Origin: Rhizobiales bacterium UBA3584
Lineage (GTDB): Bacteria; Pseudomonadota; Alphaproteobacteria; Rhizobiales; Devosiaceae
Assembly (NCBI GenBank): GCA_002375765.1
Contig: DFMV01000005.1
Coordinates: 1-64,000 of the forward strand
Reading direction: 5' to 3'
Length of the DNA: 64,000 nt
A program made the position numbers and the translations under genes. Of the stretch, positions 37,637 through 47,415 are shown piece by piece. The notes under the pieces were generated by a model. It saw only the letters and a program-made list of their open reading frames with translations, ran no database searches and was not told the origin of the DNA. Numbering within the stretch: position 1 is the first letter of the stretch; each line of letters opens with the position of its first letter.

Positions 37637-39457
37637 ATGGCCATTCGCCAGCTTCCAGACGATCTGGTCAACAAGATTGCCGCCGGCGAAGTCGTCGAGC
37701 GTCCGGCCAGCGTCGTAAAGGAGCTGGTCGAAAATGCGCTCGATGCTGGAGCGAAACGCATAGCAGTTACCACAGCGGCTGGGGGGAAGAGCCTGATCCG
37801 CATCGAGGATGACGGCCATGGCATGGACGAGGCCGATCTGGTGCTTTCCGTCGAACGGCACGCGACTTCAAAGCTCAAGGATGATGGGCTGGACGACATT
37901 CGGACCCTGGGGTTCCGTGGCGAGGCTCTGGCATCGATCGGTTCGGTGTCCGACCTCTCGATTGCTTCACGGACGCAGGACGCCGAAACGGGGCTCAAGA
38001 TCTCGCTCAAGCGCGGTGTCAAATCCGGTCCGGTGCCGCATCCGGTTAATCGCGGTACGATTGTCGAGGTCAAGAACCTCTTTGCCGACATCCCGGCACG
38101 GCTGAAATTCCTAAAGACCGACAGAGCCGAGACCGGGGCTATAACCGATGTCATCAAGCGGCTCGCGATGGCGCATCGCGGTGTGCACTTCGTTTTGTCG
38201 GGCACTGACAGGCAGCCGATCAACTGGCCGGCACAGACCGGGGAAAATGCTGTCCATGCCAGACTGGCGCAGATTATCGGAGCGGATTTTCCCGAGAACG
38301 CGCAGCAGATCGGGTTTTCGCGGAGCGGGATCGTGGTTGGCGGGCTGGCAGGACTGCCGACCTATTCACGCGCCAATACGCTCAACCAGTTCTACTTCGT
38401 CAACGGCCGCTCGGTGCGCGACAAGGTACTGCTCGGGGCGGTGCGGGCTGCCTATGCCGATTTTCTGCACCGCGACCGGTTTCCGGTCATCGCACTATTC
38501 GTTGCCATCGACCCGGGTGAAGTCGATGTCAACGTGCACCCGACCAAAGCCGAATTGCGATTTCGCGATCAGGGCGCCGTGCGTGGCGCTGTTATCCGGG
38601 CCATCGGTGAAGCGCTGGCAGCGGCCGGTTTTCGGGCATCATCGAGCGTGGCGGAATCCGCGCTGGCCAGTTTTCGGGCCCCCGTATCTCCGGTCCCGGG
38701 CGAACCGACGAGCAGCTTTGCCGAACCGGGGGGCGTGTCGACCGGGTATAGAGCGCCATCGCCTTTGCTCGGGCAGCAGAGCACTTTCTCGCCTGGTCTG
38801 GCCGCCGAGATCCGTAAATTCGATGCGCCCAGCGCCCGGCACGAGCCGACGGAAATGCCGTCGGCGGAGCAGCAGGACTTTCCACTTGGTGTGGCGCGGG
38901 CCCAGGTCTTTGAGAATTACATCGTTGCCCAGAATGGCGACGCGCTGGTTCTGATCGACCAGCACGCCGCGCATGAACGGCTAGTCTATGAGCGATTTCG
39001 CGCGCAGTTGCGCAGCGGGCCGGTTGCCAGTCAGCGACAATTGATCCCGGTGGTTATCGATCTTCCAGAAGAAGACTGCGGACGGCTCGAGGAGGCCACT
39101 CCGGTGCTGGAAAGGCTCGGGCTTTATCTCGAACGATTTGGCCCTGGGGCAGTGGCGGTCAACGAAACCCCTGCCCTTCTGGGCCAAACCGACATTGAAG
39201 GTTTAATCCGCGATCTCGCGGACGGGCTGGCGGAATGGGACAATGTGGCGGTGCTTGAGGAACGCATGGATGCTATCATTGCCCGCATGGCGTGTCATGG
39301 ATCGGTGCGATCAGGGCGACGTTTGCGCGCTGACGAGATGAACGCGCTGTTGCGCGAAATGGAGGCTACGCCCCATTCGGGTCAATGCATTCATGGACGC
39401 CCGACCTATATCGAACTCAAGAAGGGCGATCTGGAGCGCTTGTTCGGGCGCCGATAA
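37637..39457 (+). CDS. mutL: DNA mismatch repair protein MutL
   Basis: Mismatch repair ATPase and nicking endonuclease, 606 residues. N-terminal GHKL motifs are intact: ENALDAGA, DDGHGM, GFRGEALASI. The C-terminal domain carries DQHAAHERLVYE, which fits the DQHA(x)2E(x)4E endonuclease motif, with ACHGSVRSG and CIHGRPT as supporting metal-site motifs. This is the strand-nicking MutL found where there is no MutH. A Pro/Ser-rich linker (about 330-410) separates the domains. Confidence 0.97.
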   Translation: MAIRQLPDDLVNKIAAGEVVERPASVVKELVENALDAGAKRIAVTTAAGGKSLIRIEDDGHGMDEADLVLSVERHATSKLKDDGLDDIRTLGFRGEALASIGSVSDLSIASRTQDAETGLKISLKRGVKSGPVPHPVNRGTIVEVKNLFADIPARLKFLKTDRAETGAITDVIKRLAMAHRGVHFVLSGTDRQPINWPAQTGENAVHARLAQIIGADFPENAQQIGFSRSGIVVGGLAGLPTYSRANTLNQFYFVNGRSVRDKVLLGAVRAAYADFLHRDRFPVIALFVAIDPGEVDVNVHPTKAELRFRDQGAVRGAVIRAIGEALAAAGFRASSSVAESALASFRAPVSPVPGEPTSSFAEPGGVSTGYRAPSPLLGQQSTFSPGLAAEIRKFDAPSARHEPTEMPSAEQQDFPLGVARAQVFENYIVAQNGDALVLIDQHAAHERLVYERFRAQLRSGPVASQRQLIPVVIDLPEEDCGRLEEATPVLERLGLYLERFGPGAVAVNETPALLGQTDIEGLIRDLADGLAEWDNVAVLEERMDAIIARMACHGSVRSGRRLRADEMNALLREMEATPHSGQCIHGRPTYIELKKGDLERLFGRR

Positions 39458-39479
39458 TCGTTGCCGATTCTAACGCCTT

Positions 39480-39611
39480 TCAGACCGAGCGAGTGTCGGC
39501 GTTGTTGGAAGGCGCACTGTCAACCTCGGCCTGAGCGGAAATGAGCAGCCCGGCTGTGGCCGCGGCCAGCGTGACCAAAGCGGCGATGATGCTCAGGATA
39601 ACGAGTGCCAT
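39480..39611 (-). CDS. Small single-pass membrane protein, unknown function
   Basis: A 43-residue protein: an N-terminal membrane helix (ALVILSIIAALVTLAAATAG) followed by a short polar tail (QAEVDSAPSNNADTRSV). The ATG at 39611 has a strong TGGAGG site at good spacing, which is the main reason to accept it; the frame is open 44 codons further upstream but with non-protein-like sequence. No family recognised. Confidence 0.6.
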   Translation of the reverse strand: MALVILSIIAALVTLAAATAGLLISAQAEVDSAPSNNADTRSV

Positions 39612-39752
39612 TGCGTTGCCTCCAGCTTGCACGATGCAGGACCAACCCGCGTCGCGAACGAGTGGTTCCTCAAAAAATGGCTGGGAGCGGCAAATTTGTG
39701 GCTGCTGTGTGGCAAAGGTTACTTTCCCCACACTTCCCCACATCTGCTGGTG

Positions 39753-40307
39753 TCACGCGACCTCGAGGAAGGTGATGGCTGTCTCAGCATATTCGCGGCG
39801 ATCGACAATCTGAGTGCCGGTTGGACCCTCGATGGCAACATCTTTTCGTTCTTCAAGGACGATAAGAGCGTCTGGTGCAATCCATCCGCCAGACAGCGCG
39901 CTGGCGATGGCCTTTTCACCCAGACCTTTGCCGTATGGCGGGTCGGCAAAGACAAGCCCACAAGGCTTGATCCGTTCGGCCGGCCCAAGATCTGTGGCAT
40001 CACGCTTAAGAAGCTTGGTCTGGCCGCCGACGCCGAAATGCTCGATGTGTCCGCGAATGAGGCCGCGCGCCTCAATGCCGGTGTCGATGAAGACACAGTG
40101 ATCAGCGCCCCGCGATAACGCTTCAAAACCCAGCGCGCCCGTGCCGGCAAACAGATCGAGTACATGCAATCCCTCCAGATGGGGACCGATGCGGCTTCCG
40201 ATTATCGAGAACACGGCCTCGCGCACCCGGTCCGAAGTGGGACGAATATCGTCCGACTTCGGCGCTTCGAGCTGTTTGCCGCGGAATTTTCCGGCGACGA
40301 TGCGCAT
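39753..40307 (-). CDS. rsmD: 16S rRNA (guanine(966)-N2)-methyltransferase
   Basis: A 184-residue Rossmann-fold methyltransferase. It opens MRIVAGKFRGKQLEAP, typical of RsmD, and has RPTSDRVREAVFSII, the SAM loop VLDLFAGTGALGFEALSRG and catalytic DPPYGKG. It methylates G966 of 16S rRNA. It follows the pseudouridine synthase gene by 4 bases, so the two rRNA-modifying enzymes are probably co-transcribed. Confidence 0.96.
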   Translation of the reverse strand: MRIVAGKFRGKQLEAPKSDDIRPTSDRVREAVFSIIGSRIGPHLEGLHVLDLFAGTGALGFEALSRGADHCVFIDTGIEARGLIRGHIEHFGVGGQTKLLKRDATDLGPAERIKPCGLVFADPPYGKGLGEKAIASALSGGWIAPDALIVLEERKDVAIEGPTGTQIVDRREYAETAITFLEVA

Positions 40308-40311
40308 CTAG

Positions 40312-41904
40312 CTATTTATCCTCGTCCGGACGCGGGCGGCGGGGGCGATCGGGCCGAGTGCCGGTCGATGGCTTTCCATCCCTACGCGGCGGGCGCTGGC
40401 CGGTCGGCCTGTCAGCCCCGGTTTCCCGGCGTGGCCCCTTGCCAAAGGGCTTGCCACCGGGGCGGGTCTGGCCGCCAGGGCCTTTCGAGAACGGGCGATC
40501 AGAACCTGCGCCCTCGCGCCGTGGTCCTTTGGAATAGGGCCGGTCTGCGCCGGTGCCCTCCCGACGCGGCCCTTTTGCGAAGGGACGATCGCCGCCGGCA
40601 CCATCTCTACGAGGCCCTTTGGAGAATGGACGATCGGCACCAGCGCCTTCGCGGCGCGGACCACTTGAGAAGGGTCGGTCTCCTCCACCGTCCCTGCGGG
40701 GGCCTTTGTTAAAGGGGCGGTCTCCTCCGGCAGATTCCCGGCGCGGAGGGCGATCCGCATCCTTGCGAAACGAGCGATCACCACCGCCGGCATCGCGCGG
40801 CCCCTTGCCAAACGGCTTGCCGCCGGGCTTTTGGGGACGATCGCCGAACGACTTACCTCCCCGGTCAAAGCTTTTTCCGCCTGCGGCGTCGCGGCGCGGC
40901 CGGTCACCGAAGCCACCTTCATCGCGCTTACCCTTCCGGTCACCACCAGACGGCACAAAGCTCTGGGAGGGGCGGCCATCGTCGAAGTGAACCGTGCGAG
41001 GGGCTTCTTCGCGCCGCTCGGGACGCTTGAAATCGGGCCGTTTGCGCAGACCACCAAAACGATCGCGCTCAGTAGGTTGGCTTTCGCGCTGAGGGGAGCG
41101 GCGGCGCGGCTGATTAGGTTCCTCAGCGATGGGAGAATCGAAATCTGCCCCTGCACTTTCGGCCAGGCGCTTGCCCAGTTGGTCCTGGAGAATGCGCGTC
41201 TTCACCTTTTCGACCGACCCCGTCGGCAGATCACCAAGCTGGAACGGGCCATAGGAGAGACGGATCAGCCGGTTGACTTCGAGGCCGAGCGCGCCAAGGA
41301 CGTTGCGAACCTCGCGGTTCTTGCCCTCGCGCAAGCTCATGCTGATCCAAACATTGGAACCACTGGTGCTGTCGAGCGTCGCTTCGATGGGACCGTAATC
41401 AACCCCTTCAACGGTCGTGCCGTTGGCAAGCGTATCGAGCTGTTCCTGGGTCACCGAGCCGAAGGCACGGACACGGTAACGCCGCACCCAGCCGGTTGCA
41501 GGCAGCTCGAGGGTGCGCTTGAGGCCACCATCATTGGTGAGCAGCAAAAGGCCCTCGGTATTGTAGTCGAGCCGTCCCACAGTCAGCACGCGCGGCAAAC
41601 CGAGCTTTTCAAATTCCGAAAAGACGGTTGCGCGCCCCTCGGGGTCCTTTTCGGTGACCATGAGGCCCGCGGGCTTGTGATACAGCCAAAGCTGGGTGGC
41701 CTGCTTGCGGGCCAGGGGCTTGCCATCGACGGCGATAGTATCGCTTTCAACGACATTGAATGCGGGGGTCTTGACCGGGCTGCCGTTGACCGCGATGCGG
41801 CCGGCGGTGATCCAGGCTTCGGCATCGCGGCGCGAACAGACTCCTGCGCGGGCGATGACCTTGGCGAGGCGCTCGCCGGATGGGGGTGGGGCTTTATCGC
41901 TCAT
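40312..41904 (-). CDS. Pseudouridine synthase (RluB/RsuA family) with repetitive basic tail
   Basis: A 530-residue protein. Residues ~10-60 form an S4 RNA-binding domain (ERLAKVIARAGVCSRRDAEA); ~70-260 the RsuA/RluB-type catalytic domain with Asp113 in GRLDYNTEGLLLL. It likely modifies 23S rRNA near position 2605. The remaining ~270 residues are low complexity, rich in Arg, Gly, Asp and Pro, and include a 15-residue repeat DRPFSKGPRRxGAGx. The start is the ATG at 41904. Long basic tails occur in alphaproteobacterial homologues, but the regularity here is notable. Confidence 0.94.
   Translation of the reverse strand: MSDKAPPPSGERLAKVIARAGVCSRRDAEAWITAGRIAVNGSPVKTPAFNVVESDTIAVDGKPLARKQATQLWLYHKPAGLMVTEKDPEGRATVFSEFEKLGLPRVLTVGRLDYNTEGLLLLTNDGGLKRTLELPATGWVRRYRVRAFGSVTQEQLDTLANGTTVEGVDYGPIEATLDSTSGSNVWISMSLREGKNREVRNVLGALGLEVNRLIRLSYGPFQLGDLPTGSVEKVKTRILQDQLGKRLAESAGADFDSPIAEEPNQPRRRSPQRESQPTERDRFGGLRKRPDFKRPERREEAPRTVHFDDGRPSQSFVPSGGDRKGKRDEGGFGDRPRRDAAGGKSFDRGGKSFGDRPQKPGGKPFGKGPRDAGGGDRSFRKDADRPPRRESAGGDRPFNKGPRRDGGGDRPFSSGPRREGAGADRPFSKGPRRDGAGGDRPFAKGPRREGTGADRPYSKGPRREGAGSDRPFSKGPGGQTRPGGKPFGKGPRRETGADRPTGQRPPRRDGKPSTGTRPDRPRRPRPDEDK
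40480..40725 (-). repeat. 45-bp coding tandem repeat in the pseudouridine synthase tail
   Basis: About six units of 14-15 codons encoding DRPF(N/S/A)(K/S)GPRR(D/E)G(A/G/T)G. The DNA copies are diverged but clearly related, for example repeated CCTTTCGAGAA-, GGCCCTTT- and CGATCG-containing stretches on the plus strand. Embedded in a longer Gly/Arg-rich region. Confidence 0.85.
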
Positions 41905-41991
41905 TGGAGCGTCTTCTTTCGATCTGGAGCTATCAAAACAAAGCGAGGCCAACGGCCCCGCCCTGAACATTCTTCGGTGCTGCGCGCGAAA

Positions 41992-42600
41992 TCAGCGAGA
42001 GGCTGCGGCGCGAACATCAGGTGGACAGCGAGGATCGGACAGGGTGACAAGGTCACCATTGGCCGCTTCGCATATGGTTTGCTGGCCTGCCACCGTCTGG
42101 AAATATTGCTCGGGCGGAAGGTAGATGTTGCGCTCGGTCAAGCCCTGCGCATTGCGGTAGGCGGCCATACGCGCTGCAAGCTGACGGGCCTCGGCTTCGG
42201 TCAGGGGACGACCCGAAGTTGCGCCCGACGACAGCACGCGCCCGGTCCGCAGCGCTTCAAGATCGGCGGTGGTCAGGCCGGTGGTGTCGATGGTCACGGC
42301 GCCCGAATCCTCGGGAATGACTGCTGTCGACTGGCTGGGGGGCGGAGGGGTTGCTCCTGATGCCGGGAGCACGAGCGGGCTGCGCTCTCCCGAGACCATC
42401 GCCTTTTCCTCGCGCGGCACGATGCCCACGCCCTGCAGGGTCGAGCGCATCACTTCGCGCTCGAAAGTCAGCGGGTCGGTGAGCGCATTGGTGCCCTCCA
42501 CGGTGGTGCAGGCCGCAAGTGCCGAAGCCGCGGCCGCAGCGAGAAATGTCATACTCAACAGGCGCTTAATCCTGTTATTACTCGTTACAACGATACCCAT
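41992..42600 (-). CDS. Putative lipoprotein, unknown function
   Basis: A 202-residue protein with a signal ending in the lipobox ALAAC, so probably lipid-anchored. The mature part has a Pro-rich linker (ATPPPPSQS), a helical segment TEAEARQLAARMAAYRNAQGL, and a C-terminal pair of Cys (TICEAANG, DPRCPP). No family recognised. I prefer the ATG at 42600 over a GTG five codons upstream. It lies downstream of lspA, whose product would process its signal peptide. Confidence 0.75.
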   Translation of the reverse strand: MGIVVTSNNRIKRLLSMTFLAAAAASALAACTTVEGTNALTDPLTFEREVMRSTLQGVGIVPREEKAMVSGERSPLVLPASGATPPPPSQSTAVIPEDSGAVTIDTTGLTTADLEALRTGRVLSSGATSGRPLTEAEARQLAARMAAYRNAQGLTERNIYLPPEQYFQTVAGQQTICEAANGDLVTLSDPRCPPDVRAAASR

Positions 42601-42683
42601 TGAGGTCTCGACCACCCTGATGATCCCACGATTTTCGTGGGGTTATAGCCCATTGGTGGGCGTAAGGCCAGAATTTGGCCGAT

Positions 42684-43166
42684 TTACGATTTCGCTTCCG
42701 ACTCCGGTCGCGGGCGCAGCACGTCGATTATCAGTGCAATGACGCCTATGCTGATGGCCATGTCGGCGATGTTGAATACATACGGGAAAAAGCTCAGCGA
42801 GAAAAAGTCGGCGACGGCACCATAAACCACGCGATCGATGGCGTTGGAGAGGGCGCCGCCAATGGCGAGAGCGATGCCGATGCGGGTGAGAAGGGAGTCT
42901 TCCTTGACCCACCACCAGCCCAGCGCGACCATAGCCAAGCCCATGACAACCAACAGCATTTCCGGCGCCATGCCGCCCATAAGGCCATAGGAGATGCCGG
43001 TGTTCCAGACGAGAGTGTAGTCGAAAAACGGAGCAACGTCGATGACTTCACCCCCTGTCCAGCCGGCCATATCGATCTGCAGATATTTGTGCAGGCGGTC
43101 GAAAATCAGGACGTCCACCCCGAGGAAAAAACTCCACAGCACCGATGGCTTCATCAGGAAATTCAT
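42684..43166 (-). CDS. lspA: Lipoprotein signal peptidase (signal peptidase II)
   Basis: Membrane aspartyl protease that removes signal peptides from diacylglyceryl-prolipoproteins. The 160-residue protein has four helices; the catalytic aspartates are in [14 protein letters not shown] and FNIADMAI. The N-terminal motif reads FDRLHKYL in place of the common DQxTK. It overlaps the ileS stop in an ATGA quartet; ileS-lspA pairing is widespread in bacteria. Confidence 0.95.
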   Translation of the reverse strand: MNFLMKPSVLWSFFLGVDVLIFDRLHKYLQIDMAGWTGGEVIDVAPFFDYTLVWNTGISYGLMGGMAPEMLLVVMGLAMVALGWWWVKEDSLLTRIGIALAIGGALSNAIDRVVYGAVADFFSLSFFPYVFNIADMAISIGVIALIIDVLRPRPESEAKS

Positions 43167-46144
43167 ACGCTAAGCCCTGCAGCCACCCGCTCGCGCATAG
43201 CCTGAGCGTCACGGGGAGTCAGATCGGGATATTCGGGGTCAGAACCGACCTCGGGCGAGACTTTCCATGAGCGAGCGCAACGGGTTCCCGCGGCTCTGGC
43301 AAAGGCCACCTGGACCCCCGGAACCTCGTCCAACTTGAAAAATTGCTCGTTCGAAAAGGCATGGGATTGAGTAGAAATAGCCGAGACAATGCACAATTCG
43401 GCGAGATCATGAGACTCGACCGCCTTGGCAAGCTCAGGATCGGTGATAGCGACTATGGGAGCGGCCTCAAGCGATGAGCCGATGACCTTGTTCTTGCGCT
43501 CGATTTCGAGCGCGCCGGTGACCACGCGGCGTACCGCACGGATCTTTGCCCATTTTGCCGCCAAGCCATCGTCGCGCCACTCTGAGGGGACCTCCGGGAA
43601 GGTGCGAGTGTGGACGGAAGACGTGTCGCCCGGGTTTCGCTCAAGCCAGACTTCTTCCATCGTGAAGACCAGCACCGGAGCCAGCCATGCGGTGAGGCAT
43701 GAATAGAGCTGGTCAAGGACCGTCAGGGCCGCCTTGCGCTTTGTTGATGAGATCGGATCGCAATAGAGCGCGTCCTTGCGGATGTCGAAATAGAACGCCG
43801 AGAGTTCGAGATTCATGAAGTTTGCGATGGTGTTGACCACACGCTTGTAGTCGTACGCCTTGTAGCCGGCGCGGACCTCGCCATCGAGGACGGCGAGACG
43901 GTGCAGGATGAGCTTTTCTAGCTCGGGCATGTCGGCGTGGGCCACCGCTTCCTCGGGCTTGTAATGGGCGAGATTTCCCAACAGCCAGCGGAAGGAATTG
44001 CGCATCTTGCGGTACATCTCGACGGTGTTGGCCAGGATTTCATCGCCGATGCGGTGATCTTCGGCATAGTCGATGGTCGCCGCCCAGAGGCGCAGGATGT
44101 CGGCGCCGAACTTCTTGATGATGTCCTGGGGCGCAATGGTGTTGCCCAGTGATTTGGACATCTTGAAGCCGTTCTTGTCCATGGTGAAGCCATGAGTAAG
44201 GACGGATTCGTAAGGGGCAAAGCCGTTGGTGGCGCAGCTTTCGAGCAGCGAGGAGTGGAACCAGCCGCGATGCTGGTCGGAACCCTCGAGATACATCGAA
44301 GCCGGGAATTTCAGGTCCGGCCATTTTTCCTTGTTGCGCAAAACGAAGGAATGGGTCGAACCAGAGTCGAACCAGACATCGAGAATATCGGTGACCTTGG
44401 TCCAGTTTTCTGGGTCTGCGACATCATTGCCGAGGAAGCGCTGTTTGGCGTCTTCGGCGAACCATGCGTCGGCACCCTCGGTTTCGAAGGCGGCAACGAT
44501 GCGGGCGTTGACGGCATCGTTTTTAAGGATTTCGCCAGTTTCAGCATTGACGAACACGGTGATCGGCACGCCCCAGGCGCGCTGGCGCGAGAGCACCCAA
44601 TCGGGGCGATCGGCGATCATCGAGCGCAGGCGGTTCTGCCCGGCGGGGGGCACGAATTTGGTGGCGTCGATGGCGGTCAGGGCGCGGGTGCGCAGGGTGT
44701 CGTCCGCTCCCTTTCCAAGGTCCTTGTCCATATAGACGAACCATTGGGGGGTGTTGCGGAAGATAATGGGTTTTTTCGAGCGCCAGGAGTGGGGGTACTG
44801 GTGCTTGAGGCGGCCACGGGCGAAGAGATTGTTGGCGGCGATGAGCGCGGTGATGACGCGCTGGTTGGCGTCGCCCTTCTTGCCCTTGTCGTCGATGATG
44901 CGCGCGGGTCCACCCTCGGCGTCGGGGCCAAAGCCGGGAGCGTCCTTGGTATAGAAACCGGCGTCGTCGACGGTGAAGGGGATTGACGTGTCGATGCCCT
45001 TTGCCGCGATAGCGCGACCCTCAGCCATCCAGATTTCAAAGTCGTCTGCGCCATGGCCGGGCGCGGTATGGACAAAGCCAGTGCCGGCATCGTCGGTGAC
45101 ATGATCGCCATCGAGCAGGGGCACGAGGAAATCGTAACCGCCGCCGAAGCCGCGGAGGGGGTGATGGAGGGTCATGGCGCCGAGTTCATCGGCGGTGACG
45201 TCGGCAAGGCGCCTGAAGGCGAGTTTTGCCTTTGTCGCGCTTTCGGCGGCGAGGTTGTCGGCAAAGATCAGCTTTTCACCGGGCTGGGGGCCGAAATCGT
45301 TCTCGGCAGACTCCACTTCGTAGAGGCCATAGGCGATGCGCGAGGAATAGGACACCGCGCGGTTGCCGGGGATAGTCCATGGGGTGGTGGTCCAGATGAC
45401 AACAGACGCGTCCAATAGCTTTTCCACCGGCGCCTTGTCGGCCCAATGCTGGGTAGCCACGGGAAACTTCACCCAGATCGCGTCGCTTTCATAATCCTGA
45501 TATTCGATCTCGGCTTCGGCGAGCGCTGTCCGCTCGACGACCGACCACATGACGGGCTTACTGCCGCGATAGAGCTGGCCGGAGGCGGCAACTTTCATCA
45601 ATTCGGACGCAATGGTGGCTTCGGCATCGAAGCTCATGGTGAGATAGGGATTGGCCCAATCGCCATTCACGCCCAGGCGCTTGAATTCCTCGCGCTGAGT
45701 ATCCACCCATTGCTCGGCAAAGGTACGGCATTCGGCGCGGAATTCGTTGACCGGGACTTCATCTTTGCTGAGGCCCTTGGCCCGGTACTGCTCCTCGATC
45801 TTCCATTCGATGGGCAGGCCGTGGCAGTCCCAGCCGGGCACATAGGCAGAATTGTAGCCCAGCATCTGCATGGAACGCGACACAAGATCCTTCAATGTCT
45901 TGTTGAGCGCGTGGCCGATATGGATGTTGCCATTGGCGTATGGAGGGCCATCGTGGAGCGTGAATTTTTCACGTTCGCGGCTCTGCTCGCGCAGCATTTT
46001 GTAGAGGTCCATATCTTCCCAGCGCTTGAGCCATTCGGGCTCGCGCTGGGGCAGACCGGCCCGCATGGGGAAATCGGTCTGGGGCAGGAACAGAGTGTTT
46101 GAATAGTCGCGTTCGGTTGTCGCGCCTGTTTGCGTGTCGGTCAT
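43163..46144 (-). CDS. ileS: Isoleucyl-tRNA synthetase
   Basis: Class I synthetase, 993 residues, charging tRNA-Ile. The HIGH motif is in [16 protein letters not shown] (residues ~66-81) and KMSKS in [12 protein letters not shown] (~655-665). The inserted CP1 editing domain includes [11 protein letters not shown]. The C-terminal region ends [23 protein letters not shown] sequence followed by one zinc-finger-type Cys only, so the full C-terminal zinc ribbon of E. coli IleS is not evident. Translationally coupled to lspA. Confidence 0.98.
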   Translation of the reverse strand: MTDTQTGATTERDYSNTLFLPQTDFPMRAGLPQREPEWLKRWEDMDLYKMLREQSREREKFTLHDGPPYANGNIHIGHALNKTLKDLVSRSMQMLGYNSAYVPGWDCHGLPIEWKIEEQYRAKGLSKDEVPVNEFRAECRTFAEQWVDTQREEFKRLGVNGDWANPYLTMSFDAEATIASELMKVAASGQLYRGSKPVMWSVVERTALAEAEIEYQDYESDAIWVKFPVATQHWADKAPVEKLLDASVVIWTTTPWTIPGNRAVSYSSRIAYGLYEVESAENDFGPQPGEKLIFADNLAAESATKAKLAFRRLADVTADELGAMTLHHPLRGFGGGYDFLVPLLDGDHVTDDAGTGFVHTAPGHGADDFEIWMAEGRAIAAKGIDTSIPFTVDDAGFYTKDAPGFGPDAEGGPARIIDDKGKKGDANQRVITALIAANNLFARGRLKHQYPHSWRSKKPIIFRNTPQWFVYMDKDLGKGADDTLRTRALTAIDATKFVPPAGQNRLRSMIADRPDWVLSRQRAWGVPITVFVNAETGEILKNDAVNARIVAAFETEGADAWFAEDAKQRFLGNDVADPENWTKVTDILDVWFDSGSTHSFVLRNKEKWPDLKFPASMYLEGSDQHRGWFHSSLLESCATNGFAPYESVLTHGFTMDKNGFKMSKSLGNTIAPQDIIKKFGADILRLWAATIDYAEDHRIGDEILANTVEMYRKMRNSFRWLLGNLAHYKPEEAVAHADMPELEKLILHRLAVLDGEVRAGYKAYDYKRVVNTIANFMNLELSAFYFDIRKDALYCDPISSTKRKAALTVLDQLYSCLTAWLAPVLVFTMEEVWLERNPGDTSSVHTRTFPEVPSEWRDDGLAAKWAKIRAVRRVVTGALEIERKNKVIGSSLEAAPIVAITDPELAKAVESHDLAELCIVSAISTQSHAFSNEQFFKLDEVPGVQVAFARAAGTRCARSWKVSPEVGSDPEYPDLTPRDAQAMRERVAAGLSV

Positions 46145-46261
46145 AAGAACTCGCGGAAATCTTCAGTCATGAGATCGGGACCGCTTTTAACAGCGGACCG
46201 GCGGAAAAGTCGATGGGTTTGCGGCATAGCACGAAGTGATCACGGCGTCTGAGCGGACTAG

Positions 46262-46282
46262 ATCCCGGCTCAAGGCCGGGAT
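46262..46282. repeat. Short palindromic repeat between ribF and ileS
   Basis: A perfect hairpin, ATCCCGGC-TCAAG-GCCGGGAT. This CCGGCTCAAGGCCGGG-type sequence resembles an intergenic palindrome common in Hyphomicrobiales genomes. It lies 31 bases beyond the ribF stop on the ileS side and could act on the ribF transcript end only if transcription continues from ribF leftward; its function is unclear. Confidence 0.5.
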
Positions 46283-46313
46283 GCCGGCTGCGGCGTGCTG
46301 CACCGAACGCGAT

Positions 46314-47309
46314 TTAGCCGACGGACCCATCGACAAAGCCCAGGGCGGCGTCCAGCTCGGAGAGCGGGCGGGCCTGGGCGGTGATAATTCGCGCTGCCGC
46401 CGTATCCTTGTCCATCTGCGCTATGAGCGGTGTGAGACCATCGAATGTCATCTGCCCCCGGATAAAGCCGAGCAGGGCGATGTCGAGAGCCTTGCCATAG
46501 ATGGTGCGGTCGAAATCGAAAATGAAGGTCTCGAAGGGCGGACGCGTATTGTCGAACATTGGCTTGCCATAGGCGGCAATACCATCGAATAGCTCGCCAT
46601 CGAGCCGGACCCTGACGGCATAAACCCCTTGCGCGAGCCCGAAGGTCTGGGGAACGACCATATTGGCGGTGGGATAGCCCAGGTCGCGGCCGCGTTTGTC
46701 GCCTTCGATCACCGTGCCGGAAAAGAAGTGGTGGTAGCCCAGAAGGGAGTTGGCAGTCACGATATTGCCGCCAGCAAGCGCATCGCGGACGCGAGATGAT
46801 GATACAGGCTCAATGCCGTCATCGAGCATGTCGCAGATCTCGACCGAAAAGCCGTGCTGCTCGCCTTGGGCCAGAAGAAAATCGGGCGTACCCGCCCTGC
46901 CCTTGCCGAAATGAAAATCGGCACCGACCACCACGCCGGAAACCTCGAGCGCTTCGAGCAGGTAGCGCGCAACAAATTCGCTTGCTTCCACGGAAGCCAG
47001 ATCGCGGGAGAATTCCATGAAGGCCACAGCATCAAAGCCCAGCGCCGCGACGAGGCTCGCCTTTTGATCGGCATAGGTCAGACGATACAGAAAGGGGTTT
47101 GGCGCAAAGACATCGCGCGGATGGGGCTCGAAGGTCAGGACCAGTGCCGGCAGACCCTTTTTTTCCGCCATGGCGCGGGCGGTGGCAAAAACCTGCTGAT
47201 GGCCGCGGTGGCACCCATCGAAATTGCCGATGGCCACGACACCGCCCTTGAGAGCTGTCGGAACGGCCGAAAGGCCGTCGAGTCGGGCGAAGGTCTTGCC
47301 TGCGGTCAT
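46314..47309 (-). CDS. ribF: Bifunctional riboflavin kinase/FAD synthetase
   Basis: Converts riboflavin to FMN and FAD. The 331-residue protein has the nucleotidyltransferase domain (AIGNFDGCHRGHQQV, TFEPHPRDVF, and SSSRVRDALAGG) and the C-terminal flavokinase domain (GDKRGRDLGYPTANM, GQMTFDGLTPLIAQM). The ATG at 47309 starts the conserved sequence; the frame runs 41 codons further into the next gene. Same strand as ileS and lspA, a common order (ribF-ileS-lspA). Confidence 0.97.
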   Translation of the reverse strand: MTAGKTFARLDGLSAVPTALKGGVVAIGNFDGCHRGHQQVFATARAMAEKKGLPALVLTFEPHPRDVFAPNPFLYRLTYADQKASLVAALGFDAVAFMEFSRDLASVEASEFVARYLLEALEVSGVVVGADFHFGKGRAGTPDFLLAQGEQHGFSVEICDMLDDGIEPVSSSRVRDALAGGNIVTANSLLGYHHFFSGTVIEGDKRGRDLGYPTANMVVPQTFGLAQGVYAVRVRLDGELFDGIAAYGKPMFDNTRPPFETFIFDFDRTIYGKALDIALLGFIRGQMTFDGLTPLIAQMDKDTAAARIITAQARPLSELDAALGFVDGSVG

Positions 47310-47415
47310 ATCGTCTGGATCGTTCGTCGCGCTTCCGAAACGGAAGGATTGGGTGAGGCCAATTGAAGTCGCGCGGAAATTGCCTTTTTGTGATCCCGAT
47401 TGCAAGGGCCGAGGA

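Noticed and set aside
39612..39752. N-terminal extension of the 43-residue membrane protein to 87 residues
   Set aside because: The strong ribosome binding site lies at the inner ATG, and the extra residues have no protein-like pattern.
40831..42360. 509-codon open frame antisense to the pseudouridine synthase and lipoprotein genes
   Set aside because: Mirror frame of an Arg/Gly/Pro-rich gene; no protein motif and no start signal.
42625..42641. Hairpin CCCACGA-TTT-TCGTGGG after lspA as a terminator
   Set aside because: The stem is real, but no U-tract follows on the minus strand, and the next gene on that strand begins 25 bases later, so read-through is as likely.
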